From Monarcha castaneiventris obscurior (Eukaryota; Chordata; Aves; Passeriformes; Monarchidae): DNA of 64,000 bases. Shown here piece by piece: positions 37,853 through 50,687 of the stretch. How positions within the stretch are numbered: the first letter of the stretch is position 1; every line of letters starts with the position of its first letter. The stretch is taken from NCBI GenBank assembly GCA_026261815.1, contig JAMPIT010000566.1, positions 27,243,001 through 27,307,000 on the forward strand. The letters are read 5' to 3'. Both the position numbers and the translations under genes were made by a program. The notes beneath the pieces were generated by a model that saw only the letters and a program-made list of their open reading frames with translations, searched no databases and had not been told where the DNA came from.

Positions 37853-38659
37853 TGTTGAGGAGCTGACAGTGGGGAGAGCTGCAGGGTGGCCCCTCTGTTA
37901 AGAGATCAGGGCTACCCTGTGCTGGACACAGCTGATTTCAGCCAGCTCCAATGGACCCATCACAGGGCACAGCTGAGCCTCTCAGCCATTTATGGGCATC
38001 TCTGGGAAAACATGGGTAAGAAGTGGCAAAAGATGCAGTAGAGGTGGAGAGGAGTGATAAAAACCACCCTGTAGATACCAGTGTCAGAGAAGAAGTGGGA
38101 AGAGGTGCTACAGAGGCAGGAGCAGAAGTTTCACTGCAGCTGGTGGAGACACCTTGGTGAAGCTGGTATATCTCTGCAGCCCTTGGAGAGAGCCATGCCA
38201 GAGCAGATATCCACACTGCAATCTCTGGAGGATCTCAGTGAAGAGCAGCTGGGTATTTCCTGAAGGAGCTGTGGTCACTGAAGGACCCGTGCTGCTGCAG
38301 GGGAAGTGTGAGAAGGAATGAATGGCAGAGAGGAGCTATTTTTAACTGACTGTAACCACCCCCATTCCTCATCCCTCTCAGTGTAGCTTGAGGTGCAGGG
38401 AGAGATAGAAGAGTTGGGAATGAAGGAATGGAATAAAGTCTGAGTGTGAGGGGAAGGCATAATTTTAATTTTTCTTTCCTATATTTTTTCTTACTCTCCA
38501 ATTAAATAAATTTTCATCAAGATAATCCTGTTCTACCTGTGATGGTCATGGGTTAATGATCTTACTGTCTTTAACTGAGGTTCTCTTGTTTGAGGAGGAG
38601 GAGGAGTGAGAGAGCAGCTGTGTGGGTGCCTGGCAGCCAGGCAAGCTCAATGCACCACA
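37853..38659 (+). mobile_element. Probable solo LTR, about 0.8 kb
   Basis: The sequence is purine-rich and GC-richer than its flanks. It starts near TGTTGAGGAGCTGAC and ends near CAATGCACCACA. AATAAA lies at 38505-38510, followed by the pyrimidine-rich then 'gaggaggagtgagagagc' region typical of the avian LTR U5. The pentamer AGATG occurs at both edges (37850-37854 and 38659-38663). It overlaps the TG/CA ends by one or two bases, so exact borders are uncertain. The interior shares organisation with the LTR at 54281. Frames of 60-92 codons inside it are not genes. Confidence 0.7.
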
Positions 38660-41179
38660 GATGAGGAAATGGTCGTGTGCATATATTTTGCCTATTTAAA
38701 GGTTGTGAACAGTCTCTTTCAGCATGGTAATAATTGCACACAATGAGTTTTTTATGTTTAAGCTTTTCATGCCAAAAAAAAAAAAATCACCTGCTTTGTA
38801 TTTACACAGAACTTTACAAAACTGGACCCTTGTCTTGACTGATTTTTAGCACAGCTCCATTTATCATGAATAATATTTTATCTGATAATCTTCATAAAAT
38901 TCTACTATTTCATCTAGTTAGCACAAATGACCTATATATGTGTGTGTGTATATATATGTGTTCTTCAGGTGCTTGGTTGTGTGCCAGTACATTATTAAAA
39001 TCAAATGGAGGCAAGAAAAGCCAACATTATTGTTAGATGGCTGTTTTTTTATGAAGTCCTCGATCAAGTTACAGGTAAGATCAGTGAGAGATTGATTACT
39101 GATTGGAAAGTTTTTGTAAGAATGGGTAAAATATCTTAGCCTGCATTTGTCACAATAATGCATGTTTACATGTCTATTGTTCTTTCTTAATCACAGCTGC
39201 AATACTAAAATGACATTACACAACTCCTGTTTTAAATGAAGTTATCATATGCCGCATTGAACATATATATATTGCTGTATTTTTCATACATTAACATGAA
39301 ATTTTATATATTTTTAATAAATCATTGATTTTCACCTAGTGGGGAATATTTTGTTCATTGGTATTGCTTTTTAATAAGCAATCTTTGAAAATTAGAGATT
39401 TTTCTTTCAATACTTTAGGTGGCAGTGGAAACTTTTGTAGCAGGAATACAACATCCACAACGTTGTGAGAAACACCAGGGAAAGGAACCTGTTTCCAGCT
39501 GAAAAACTCATTTTTTCTGAGAATATAAACTGTCTGCTTGTTTCTCATGTTTTGCTTCTAAATTCTTTCTTGAACTAAATGCAAACTGGATAAGTGTGTG
39601 TATATATATATATGTATATACATACATACATAAGAATCATTCTAACTTCCTTATACATAGGTTCCCATTTTTTTTTCAATACATTTCTGTGATATGTTAC
39701 ATATATTTTTCTGAAGAGAAATTTACAAGCTATTTTGGATTTAAGAAAATTCAATTCTATTCTTCAGTATATAGTCAATATAATGTGCTCTGAATGACAA
39801 AATTGTAGCATTTATACTACTCGCTACTACATAGAACTTTTCCAGTGTACTCGGAGATTCTTCTTCCAAGTGCCATTGCCTATATATTGCCTTTGTACAT
39901 ATGCTTACAGATGCAAAGAGGACAGCATCATGCTTTTAAATTTGAAAAGTGTGGTCCAAATGAAACAATTCTGCTTTATGCTAAATATGAATTTGTCAAA
40001 AGAATCTAGATATAAAAAGATGGAATATAGAGATACATAATCTAGATGTAGCCCAAGTCTGCTATGCAGCTGCATGACTAAAGCTGTGTTATCTAATGAG
40101 GAAGTGAATGTATCTGTATATAATTGTAACACCAGTGACAGTAGAGGTCAACCAATCTCACAGGTCTCCCACGAAATATGGTTGTCTTTATTGTAGATTG
40201 GATCACTCAGAACTTTGGTTTGGTTCAGAGTTATTCAGAACACTTGCTAATACATTTTTAAAAAGTAATTGTTGACACTTTATTGTGAAAGCTATGACAT
40301 TAAAGGGGACTTAGGGGATCATAGGGAATAGTTACATATTCATTTAATACTTCCATAAGTTCCTGGGTGAGTAAGCTGATGAGATCCTTTTATTAATAAC
40401 AAGACAGTTTCTGTCTGCACAGTCATATATTATTTGACCTGTAGAATGACAGCCTTACAAAAAATAAAATTTAAAAGATAACCTCATCCTGGCCTGTGAA
40501 GGCTCAAGCACTATTTTAATGGAAAGCCAACAAAAAAAAGGATTAGCTAGAAAAAAGTCTATAAGAAAAAATCTTTCAGAAAACACAAAAACCAGAGTTT
40601 TTAAATCATCCTTTGGTGAAGACGATTTCCATCTGCAAAATATTACATACCTGTTGATTTCCTATATTGTATCACATCAAGGTACTGGCACTAAACTCAC
40701 TGAGACATTTTCAGTATCCATACTGAGCAAAATATAATACAATACTGTCAGTATACATAAAAATGTATTTCTTCCTTTCCAGTGAAAATACATCTTAAAA
40801 ATGAATTATTATTCATATTCCATATTAAAATAAGGAAAATAGTTTAAGGTCAAATAATATAGCTACCTTTGTGAGACCTGCTAAGAATTTTTTCTGCTTG
40901 AGGATCCACTGTGAAGGGGGCCTCCTGCACCGAAGCAAAACTATGCTACAAAGTGTTGGATAACATATTAGAAAGTAATCATTAAAAGCAATAATACTTA
41001 TTGTACATTAGAAGAAATAAGCCTGCTAATTTATCATGGAGTCACATTACATTTGTTACCTGAAAAAGTGACTGATTGCTTCAGGCTTAATTTGAAAATC
41101 TCTGATAGCATTCAGCATGAACCCCATGTTTTCCTGATTTTTTTTTGGCAGATAATGTACCTCTTCATGTCCCTTTCTT
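38660..41179. other. AT-rich DNA with TA/TG microsatellites
   Basis: No gene or interspersed repeat is recognised. TG/TA runs lie near 38935-38960 and 39594-39633, and an A13 run near 38775-38787. Confidence 0.5.
39594..39633. repeat. TG/TA/CATA compound microsatellite
   Basis: Tandem GT, then TA, then TACA units. The plus-strand frame over it (a Tyr/Ile repeat) is an artefact. Confidence 0.9.
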
Positions 41180-41567
41180 GTTGCCCTTAACATCCCTTGA
41201 TAGCTTCAGGTCCAGGTGAGCTTTGGCTTTCTTAACTCAATTACTGCCCTCAGAAAATGTTCATTTATTGCCCCTGCCCCCAGTCACCTGATCCTACTTC
41301 CAGCATTCTTCACTTTGATGTACGAGTTTAGTCAGGAACACATTGTGTATACACTGGGGCCACTTGCCACCTTGCCTTGACTTCCTGCTCTTTGAGGTAG
41401 CCTGTTTTTGAGATGGAAGGAGGTATCATCTAGCTCTCTGGGACCCTATTTTCTCCATGGTTGTATTCCTTGGGGTTCTCCCAAGGAGGCTGCTTCTCTC
41501 CTGAACTGCAAGGCTGTGACTGTGATTTAGCCCTGCTCTCTCCTCACAGGAACCTGAAGTCCTCTAG
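41180..41567 (-). mobile_element. CR1 LINE internal ORF2 fragment
   Basis: Minus-strand CR1 from the region between endonuclease and reverse transcriptase. Recognisable blocks are 'ccaggtgagctttggctttc', 'cttgacttcctgctctttg', 'ctgggaccctattttctcc', 'cttctctcctgaactgcaag' and 'ccctgctctctcctcacag'. Both ends are missing. This CR1 region is seldom retained because most copies are 5'-truncated. No open frame survives. Confidence 0.75.
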
Positions 41568-44500
41568 GAACTATGTTTTATTTTAGTGTAGAGAGATATA
41601 TTTGATAAAATTTTGGTGACAAAGGAAATATGTAAACATCTGGAGACATTTTCTATAATGTGACCATAGGAAGAGTGTTTAATAATACGCAAGAACAGAA
41701 ATACGTGATAAGGATTACAAAATATAATGTACAGTTAATTAATTATTTGATCTGACTTTTTTTTTTGCCAAGATATAAAATACACAGCTATGAATCAGTA
41801 CAAATGTACATAGAACTACTTCAATCATACTTGGATTCTAATCTTTCCAGCTATTCCAACTCTAATACAAAGAAATAATATGTCCCAAACACCTCAATAA
41901 GCAGGTACTTTGAAAAATTTAAAGAATGTAACGATTTGATACAACTATGTAACATCCCATTGTTCTCCATGTTGTATGCTTCATCATGAAAAAAGAATAA
42001 CATTAAGGTATTTGAGAGATTATTCTTAGAAAATAAGTTCTTGAAGGGGAATTGGAATATTAATTCAGGCAAAAAGATGTAAAAACAAATAGAGAAGAAA
42101 ATCACTATGTTTCAGCTACACCAGCTGGAATGCAAACTGTAGTGGTGTCTAAGTGGAATTTTTACATTAATTAATTCTTTGGACTATTTGTCCATTCAAC
42201 AAATACTGAAGAGAAGCACTTAATATAAACAATACACACAATTAACAAAGTATTCAAGAAAACTTCATGAGGACATGTTTTCAGACATACAGGTATCTAT
42301 TAACAGAATAGATTGAATATATATTGACAGAATGGCCATATAAAGTGGCCATGAAGTACTTCTGCATATTACATTACCAACCAAAGCATCTTCCTAATTT
42401 CTTTGTATTGTCATACAAAATGAACTCCATATTTGAAAATGTTTAAAGCTGTGAAAAAACGTAGCATTAATAGCATTTACTTTAAAGCATCTTTAGTCCC
42501 ACTGACTTTTATAGTTTTCAGAATCTCTAAGGTAAGCACATACTTAAATTGAGCTGCTTCCTGAATCCCAGTGGAGATCCCTTAGCAAAAATAAAAAACC
42601 AACCAACCAACCAAAAAAAAACCCAAAAAAACCAACAGAAAACCCAAACAAAACCAAAAAAACCCAAACCCACAAAAACCCTCTAAAAACAACAATGTCA
42701 GTTTGGGACTGGAAAAGCGTGAGGGGAAAAAAAAGATCTAAAAATTTATTAGTTTCCTTTTGCTTCCTATAGATATTGATACATTAATCTTGATAAGATA
42801 AACAAAGCAATGAAAGACTGAAACTGAATTTCTTTCAGTGCTTTTACCTTACCTTGTAATACCTTTTTTATTGGCCACTCTTAAAACCTGAATACATTGT
42901 TTTGCTATCTCAGAGTCCAGTGCATTCTCTGAAGACTTGCAATGAAATCCTCAAAAGGATAAAGTGAAGATTTTTGGTATTTTTTAGTGATGTTGCTAAG
43001 AAATTGTTTGGGTAATTAGAAATTTTTCATGGAAATTTATTTTACATTAAAATGCTAAAATCATAATCCATACTATAATCATATTAAATTTTATTTAGTA
43101 ATTTGTATTTCTGAATTATTGGTTGACTAATCCTAAAGGTCTAATTCAACTTCTGCTGTATACACTTGAAATCAGCGTGAGTTTAAACGGCATAGTGAAT
43201 TCAACAAGAAATCTTGATTTCCAAACATGCTTGGAGGTCTATCTAGTAGTCTACCCAAACAGAGAGAGTAATTTTTTCTCTCATTTTTAAATTTGGTGTA
43301 AAGTTTTGTGTTATCTTGTCACCGAAAGTCTTCTTTCTCCTCTTTCTGCCTTTCTTTCTCAACATCTTGCCTCCTCTGCTTCTGCTGACAGATCTTCTCT
43401 TTTATAGTCTATTTAGCTTTAACCTGACAATTATCTTTCTAAAAAAAAAAAGTCATTCTGGTGTCTGAGAAAAATTATGTTTATCTGTGGGTAATTTCAC
43501 TGTGTTAATTAATAGGTGAATCATCTCCTGAAAAAGTCATGTAGCTGTTCATGGTTTTGTTTTGCTGTGGGTTTTTTTTTCCAAACAACACAGCCATTTC
43601 TGCACAATGAATTTCCCAGTTTAGGAAATATGAGTAATTGAGGTGCTTCAGAGCTTATCTTGATAGAGTTCTAGAAGTTGCATATTGAAGGGTTACTATT
43701 CAGCGTATTCTGTTCTATAAAGACAATTTAAATTGCTATATAATGAAAACATATTTATAATACTGTTATGTGAACATAGCTTAAAAAATTACCTATATAA
43801 ACTGCTATGTGATGAGAAAATATGAACAACAGAGGTTGAACTGGTTGAATAAGAACTTTCAGAGTTCCACTTCTTTAAATTGATAGTTACTCCTCTCAGA
43901 AATGACCCTTCATTTCGAACTATTTGGATATTTTTGGTGTGCTACACCATCTCTTTTTGAACCCTTGCATTATAAGGCATTATGAGGCAGTATCATAGTC
44001 TTACTGTATTTTTTTTTTTTAGAGCAATTTTATATTTTATGTTTCACTGTTTAAACAGTGGTTTGTCTTGGCCAAAAATATTGTATGTAAAATCAGCAAA
44101 CAATTTTTAAAAGAGACTGTAGCTATAAGTCTTTCTGAACAAGTGATTGAATCCTCTTTTATACTGATTTATATTTTTCAGGCATTATGTATTTTGGGTA
44201 AACTAGAATCTATTTTATTGAGAAGACTTTCCAAGTGGAAGTGAGTTAATCCTGTACTTTGACTGTTATGATAGTTTGTTTTTTTAATAAAAAGTACAAG
44301 TCTGAGATGTCAAGGAAATACCTAGCAGAGAAAGGAAAAATTGGGACTCGGTGTCTCAACAGTTGTGTTATTAAAAGCAAAACAGTTCTCTTGTAACTCA
44401 CGTTTAAGTTCTAAGGTCACATACAGAAGAGAATTTTTCAGCAGCTGCAATATTTTCTTGTCGATATTTATATAAATATTCAGGATTTCCTTAAACAAGG

Positions 44501-45913
44501 TAGATTAGTCAAGGTGCCTGGACAATCTACATATTTTATATTAAAAAAACACAAAAAAAACCAAGTTATCTCAGACATTTATTCTTAGACAAATTTCAGG
44601 TTAATCAAGTACATGAAATGGCTAATGCTTTTTGACATGAAATCTCCCAGACTATCAGAAAACTGAAGTTACTAGCTGAAGTTAATAAAACACTAACTTC
44701 ACATAATGCACCGCCCTATGCTGAGCATTGGGTTCATAGCTGAATTGTGCAATTTCTGTCAATTACTAAAAAGTGTTATTATTTAAAAAGTACAACACAT
44801 ACTGTGCCAAAGCTGATGAGTCCATCAACATTCCCAACAGCTGAGAACTAAACACTACACCATCTGCTTGCTGAAATAAGATGGCATACTAAAATGTTCT
44901 GGTGGAATACAAATTAAATGCCAATTCTGATTGTTGTTCCTAATAGTCAGGGGATTTTTTATTATTTTAATGCAGTTTGGTCCTGATATTACAGATCATC
45001 TTTGTAAGAGAAAAAGATCTTTTGAAAGCACCCCATTTTACCATACCTGTGAGAGTAGAATAGACAGAGATTTACTGAATCTTTTTATGTACTTGATTTC
45101 CCTTTCCTTTCAGACAATCAAATATAGGAATGTAGTATATAAAAGCAAGTCATAATCAAATTAGCTGGCACAGATAACTGTTTTAATAGTAACAAAAAGA
45201 AAGCATTAAGACTGATAGAAGAAAGTCAATTCCCTTCTGATGAGAATTATGAAATGCTTTTGGGTTTGATTAGTTTTCTGAGAAAAGAAATAGCTAGCAA
45301 CAGATAAAATGAGAACATGTTACTGCCAGAGCTGCCTGTTCTGCATATATGCATTATACATTACACACTATATTGAAAAATTATGTTAAAAGAATGTCAA
45401 AGTTCGAAAGTTAAGGATTTCAGAATTAAGGATGACAGCATTCTCGATCTGCCTGCGCAAATATAATTTGATACAGTCTTTGCATACACAATTAGATAAT
45501 ATTTTAGCCCTCAACTCCTATCTCTTTCAGTGAATATTAATTTTGATACAGCCGTTGCAGAGAACTTCCTTTTCTATTGGTATACACATTTAGTCTGCAG
45601 CCATTGGACAAAGCAGCTCATGCTTTTCATCTTCCAAATACTGTTTATATCCCAAATCTCTAGTAACCTATGCACTGCCTCTTCTATGCCCAGTTTATGA
45701 ACTGCCAACAGAAAGTGATCTTTATAGACAGTACCATGATTTTTTCAAAACAACCTTTACAACAATGTATGAACTTTAGAAAACTGAATTCATACTAAAG
45801 AACTTGATTTCTCCAAAGGAACTGCTCCATTTTTTCTACAGATATTTTGTCCTCAAAACAGATTGAATTTTCTATGAAGATATCAGGTATTTTTTTTCCT
45901 TTTTTTTTTTCCA
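41568..45913. other. AT-rich DNA, no gene seen
   Basis: No gene or interspersed repeat is recognised apart from the A/C-rich tract at 42592-42690. Long poly-T/poly-A runs are present near 43440, 44012 and 45890-45912. Confidence 0.5.
42592..42690. repeat. CCAA/A-rich low-complexity tract
   Basis: Four CCAA units are followed by about 70 bp composed almost entirely of A and C. It is similar in kind to the tract at 34077. Confidence 0.9.
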
Positions 45914-46124
45914 ATGGAAAACACATCTAAGATCATTGAGCCCAACCTGTAGCCTACACTGCCAAGGCCACCACTAAAGCATGTCCCTAAGCGCCACATC
46001 TACACATTTTTTGAACACTCCCAGGGACAATGATTCCACCACTTCCCTGGGCAGAATGTTCCAATGTTTGACCACCCTTCCAGTGAAGAATTTTTTCCTA
46101 ATATCCAGTCTAAACCTCCCCTGG
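45914..46124 (-). mobile_element. CR1 LINE 3' fragment (left half of inverted pair)
   Basis: Minus-strand CR1 3' UTR: 'atctaagatcattgagccca', 'aagcatgtccctaagcgcc', 'cttccctgggcagaatgttc', 'agtctaaacctcccctgg'. The terminal tandem has been eroded or replaced by the poly-T just left of it. The right edge abuts a plus-strand CR1 3' end at about 46125. Confidence 0.92.
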
Positions 46125-46182
46125 TAGCTTAATGGCTGGACTCAATATCATTAGACTTTCCCAACCTTAATGGTTCTATAGG
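46125..46182 (+). mobile_element. CR1 3' terminus, opposite orientation
   Basis: 'taatggctggactcaat', 'ttcccaaccttaatgg' and TTCTATAGG are the last 58 bp or so of a CR1 on the plus strand. The CR1 end at 57995-58059 gives a within-window comparison. It abuts the minus-strand CR1 with no spacer. Confidence 0.85.
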
Positions 46183-47699
46183 TTGTTGGGTCTTTTTTTC
46201 ATCAGTGTTTCATTTTGGCCTACTTTCCATGACATGTGGATCCCCATCACTTGTTTCAAGATATAACTGATCAATAAAAATGAGTAAGTAATGAAACAGA
46301 AAACCCCCCAAACCACTAAAACCCACAAAAACCAGCCCCCTCCTCTCCCCTCCTCCCTGTAACATTTCTGGACAAGTTATACTTCTTTTTTTTTTTCTTT
46401 TTTTTTATGTATGCCTCCTGTATCTAACCTGAAAATATCTCCATATACAGTTGCACCTGCTTGTATATTCAAGCCTCATGGATACAATAGTACAATAGTA
46501 TCTGTGGTCATCAGATAAGATCTCTAATGCCAAAATCAGGCAATATACACAAAAGATCTATTAATCATGATCATTCAGTTATTGTAATTATCCCAGATGA
46601 GAAGCAATAAAAACATTGTTAGAATATGCTATATAAACATATTACATTTGAGCAATACTTGTGCCTTGTACCTTGTGCCCTCTACATGGGTTGATGCTTC
46701 AATTATATAGTAACACAAAACAGTTACAAATGGGTAACTTAGCTGAACAATTTTTATTGGTGTGTTACTTATTCTTCACAGGAATAAAACAAGAAAAAAA
46801 AAATAACAAAAGAAACTTGTCTACTGTATTTTTCACTTTCATTTAAATAATAAGGCTGCATTGTGAGACTAATTTTGACTTTAAATTACAGAAATTACAG
46901 AACACACAGACTAAAAATACCTTTCCTTCTTTGTATCAGCAACAAAATGAACCTCAGTTCAAATTCTTGTTATTAAAGTATTTTATATAAAAGGATTCCT
47001 TTAATACTGTGGGAAGTATACATTTTTAACACACTTTTTAAGGAGGAAAATATTTTGAAATTACATGAGGTTATTAAGAAGAAAATATACAATCTTTATT
47101 ATAATGTTCCAGGAAAGTAAATAATGAATTCAATTAAAAATTACATAGAATGGTTTTAATGAGCCTATAAAATTATAAAATACTTTTTTGGTTATGCTGA
47201 TCAATAGATGGTGTTTTCTCACAGTTTAACATAGTTTACCAAAGATATAATAAGCATATTTGTTTTGTTTCAAAAAATCTGAACGGCTCCATTTAATCTA
47301 AGGAAAGTTATTCTAAACCTTATTATGTTCTTCCAAGAAATAACAGATTGAATACACCTTTGAATAACCATATTCAGTACATTTTCTCCAAAAGAACATT
47401 CTTCCTTAGTCACGACAGTAACAGCACTTTCACTTAAGTCTAAGGCTCTCCAATATTTGAGTAAAAGATTTCTCATTCAAGATATCTCCTCCTGACTGTT
47501 TTGGGGTTTTTTGTTTTGCTGGTTTGTTTTGTTGTTTTTTTTTTTTTTTTTAATATAATATTTTAGTTACTAAAATTATTTGCCTGAATATTGTTATTTG
47601 CTACCTTCCATTCAAATCAATTAAGGACTTATTTTTGTAAAATATAAATTAAAATGTAATACCTCTATTTGTAATATTATTTTTATTTCAGAAGAAAAC
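46183..47699. other. AT-rich DNA, no gene seen
   Basis: No gene or interspersed repeat is recognised. A T17 run lies at 47535-47551 in a T/G-rich context. Confidence 0.5.
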
Positions 47700-48290
47700 T
47701 GCAGTCAGCGAGTAATTTGTGATTTTCCTGGTTTGCTGAAATAGTGACATCTTTTTGGATTTAGAATGAGAATAATGTTTTGACACACTAACATTCTGGC
47801 TGTTGCTGAGCAGTGCTTACCCTGAGTCAAGGACTTTTCAGTTTTCCATGCTCTGCAAGTGAGCAGGTACACATGAAGCTGGAAGGGAGCATGGCCAGGA
47901 CAGCTGCCCCAACCTCTGCAAAGGGTTATTCCACACTGCAGAACATCATGCCCAGTATATAAAATGGGAGGAGTTGGGTGGGAGGGGCCAATTGCTGCTC
48001 AGGGTGCATCAGTGACTGGGCATCAGTCAGCAGGTGGTGAGTAACTGTATTGTGCATCTCTTCTCTTCCTTGGGTTTTATTACTTTCCCTCTCTCCTTTT
48101 CATTACAGTTATTAATATTGCCGTTATCATTAGTAGTAGTAGTACCAGCATTATATTTTATTCTGTTCTTATCTCAAGCCCCATCGTTTGCTTCTTTTTC
48201 CCAGTTCTCCTTTCCGCAGGGGTTGGAAGAGATGTGAGTGAGGAAGCGGCGGTGTGATACTGATTTGCTGGCTGGGGTTAAACCACAACA
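47700..48290 (+). mobile_element. Solo LTR, avian ERV type, 5' border unclear
   Basis: Plus-strand LTR with TATATAAAA at 47956-47964, the preceding 'cagaacatcatgcccag' block, a pyrimidine-rich U5 near 48170-48215, and the 3' end 'ctggggttaaaccacaaca'. That last end is typical of a common bird LTR group. Upstream, 'ggatttagaatgagaataat' and 'gctgagcagtgcttac' also match that group. The 5' end has diverged, so I give only an approximate start and could not confirm a target duplication. Confidence 0.8.
47956..47964 (+). promoter_or_regulatory. LTR TATA box
   Basis: TATATAAAA is followed by a G-rich stretch and then by an R-like region. It sets the LTR orientation as plus. Confidence 0.65.
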
Positions 48291-48516
48291 GTGATCTTAC
48301 AGTTCTACCTTATTGCATATGTCTTTGTTTAAGACAATATAAAGAGGGGAACACCCTAAAATGAGTAACCTCCCTTTAGTTCAACTAATCCTTTTTGACA
48401 AATAAGGAACTAATATAAGTAGATATAAGTAAAAACCATAACTGTTTACTAAGAAAAAAACCAAAAATAACAGTAAATAATCACTAGATGTAAAACTGAC
48501 AAATCTCACAAATCAC

Positions 48517-49208
48517 ACAAAGAGAACCCCAAAATGGGGGGGTACCACCCCATCCCGAGATGGCAGCCCCCACTGCCAACTGCATGTAGGGAGACAAAGG
48601 GAAAATAGCGTCAGCACTCTGCCCTAAGATATCACTCCCCAGTCAACTGCGTGGTCCAGGAGACAAAGGGAAAAAAAAGCTGACAGACAAAAAGACCCCT
48701 CCCAGGAAGGTAGGGGCTTACGGAGCAGTTCTAGTGGCAGATGAGAAGTGCCAGCACGAGTGGGGTCAGCTCCTCCTGCTGCTGGCTCCTCCTGCTGCCC
48801 CCGGACTCCACCAGTGTCCGTGCTGCTTGTGGGAGTGTTTTGGGGCAGAAACCGGTCTGTCAGCAGCGATGCGGGGTGACCCAGCCTCAGGGACCGGCTC
48901 GCTTTTCGCTGCCGATAGGTTTTGCAAGGTTCATTCCAGAGCAGTTTTTGTGAAATGCGGTTCTTCCAATTGGCTACTGTTGCAAGCCAGGAAAAAACAG
49001 CCATCCAAAGCGGAGCCCCTGCCTACCGCAAACACTGCCAAGGAAAAGGGAAATTGGCTTGGGTTTCCCAAACTTTTGAAGGGACTGGAACCTCCCGATG
49101 GTCCCACAATTCTGGGTCTGGCCGTGCTGGGTCTTAAAGAGACAGTAAAATTTTTTGGGCACAGCGAGAGATGGCATACAATAAAGTTTTGGGTTACCCT
49201 CGACAGCA
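48517..49208. other. GC-rich LTR-like block, unclassified
   Basis: This is an abrupt GC-rich block in AT-rich DNA immediately right of the 47700-48290 LTR. It contains an imperfect 67-69 bp tandem duplication (48577-48605 against 48644-48674, both with GGAGACAAAGGGAAAA). The right border CGACAGCA reads TGCTGTCG on the minus strand, and AATAAA occurs on the plus strand near 49180. I cannot decide orientation or find a target duplication. The 126-codon minus and 160-codon plus frames overlap, are composition-driven and show no retroviral domain. It may be a second LTR or the decayed end of an ERV. Confidence 0.4.
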
Positions 49209-50382
49209 TACTATAAATCTATTTACATAGAGGTGTGGTAGATATTAATGCTACTGTTCTTCATTGCAATGTCACTAGTATCTGAAAATATAGTAGAAAA
49301 TAATGCTGTCAAAATTATGCTGTCAACTGTTTTGAAATTAAATAGATAACTTGAGAAAATTTTCTAAAAACTACCACTTTTGAAATACTACAATGACCCG
49401 GACTTGTATACAAGCCCTAATAGTCTCAAATAAGTTTATTATCAGTCCCCTCTCAACTTGACTTCGTAATTACCCTGCAGCAAGCTGTGGCTTTAACATT
49501 ATAATTTCAGTATAAGGATAAAATTCAGGTTTGTCCTATAGATATAGCTTCTGTCTAGCTGGTGATCAGGGGGCTGTGTGTGAGTGCATAAGCAGCACAC
49601 TTGGGTATGATTTTCCTGGTTGCTGAGGAATCACACAGCAAGTCTCTGTGAAGATAAGGTAATGCATTGACTTGTGATTGATGGAAGTCCTATTCATTTT
49701 ACAACAAAGTGTTTCACTCACAGAATACCCAGGTAGGAATCTCAGTCAGTTCTGGAGATCATAAATGAAAATGCCAGAGTAAAAAAAGATAATAAAAGTG
49801 AGATTTTTGATTTAAATATTTCCAAGTGACATTTTAAAGTGATTTTTATTTGAAATATATTTACATTTGCTGCTCATGGAAACGTTTTAATTAGTGATGT
49901 GTGAACTCCTCATTTGTCTCCCTGAGGACTGTTACTCAAAGAAGAGTTAATGTAGATTTAAAAAAACACAATAATTTTTAAAAACTTATTATTTCTCTTC
50001 ATGGCATAAGAAGAAAAGTGGTTGAAAAGGTGCAACCAGGTGAAAAATTTGGTTTCCACACCTATAAATTGCTCTGGGAAAAGCCATTCTTGAATTTGTG
50101 TAACTTTCCTTTAAATTAAAGATCTTTCTCCTTTATTTACACATCATATCACTTGTTGAAGAAAAGCTCATAGACTTCAAAGTCATATTTAGAAAAACTA
50201 AACCTCCTATTTATGTAAACAAACATTTGTGTAAGTTTAAATCAGTGTTGCAATTTTGGAAGACATTTTAAGCCCATTTGCTAAGGATATAAGGGTTATT
50301 TTTCTATATTTTTGTATATGCTTGTCTACGTATATGTTACCTATACTGGCCCTTGGACTAATCTTTTATTCTCCTCCTGGGC
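49209..50382. other. AT-rich DNA, no gene seen
   Basis: No gene or interspersed repeat is recognised. Confidence 0.5.
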
Positions 50383-50687
50383 CACCAGCCACCTCTCTAG
50401 GAAGATTATTACAGGGTTTGACCACCCTCTTTGTGAAGAAATGCTTCCTAAAATCCAGTCTAAACCTCCCGTCGTGCAACTTTGAGCCATTCCCATGCAT
50501 CCTATCGCATCCCAGGCTGAACAGCTCAGCACATCCCTCTCCATTTCCCTTTCCCAGGAAGCTGGAGAGAGCAATGACATACCTCAGCCTCATTTCCTCC
50601 AAGCTACACAAACTCGGAGTCCTCAGGCCTCCTAGGACATGCCTACCTGCCTCTTCACCAGCTTTGTTGCCTTCCTTTGGATACCTC
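50383..50687 (-). mobile_element. CR1 LINE, 3' part (left of LTR insertion)
   Basis: Minus-strand CR1 3' UTR: 'acagggtttgaccaccctc', 'agtctaaacctcccgtcgtg', 'gctggagagagcaatgaca', and 'cagctttgttgccttcctt'. It is interrupted after CCTC (50684-50687) by an LTR and resumes at 51167 with the next CR1 block, 'aaattgtgtggcccagaac'. The extreme 3' end is missing. Overlapping frames, including a 144-codon plus frame, are not genes. Confidence 0.9.

Noticed and set aside
42592..42690. CCAA units as a CRISPR-like or telomere-like array
   Set aside because: No spacer-repeat periodicity and no TTAGGG units. It is simple A/C-rich sequence.
47535..47551. T17 run as the poly(A) tail of a processed pseudogene on the minus strand
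   Set aside because: No gene-like sequence lies beside it and no flanking duplication is visible.
48734..49216. 160-codon plus frame, the longest in the window
   Set aside because: It overlaps a 126-codon minus frame in a GC-rich LTR-like block, has no recognisable domain, and low stop-codon density is expected from the composition.
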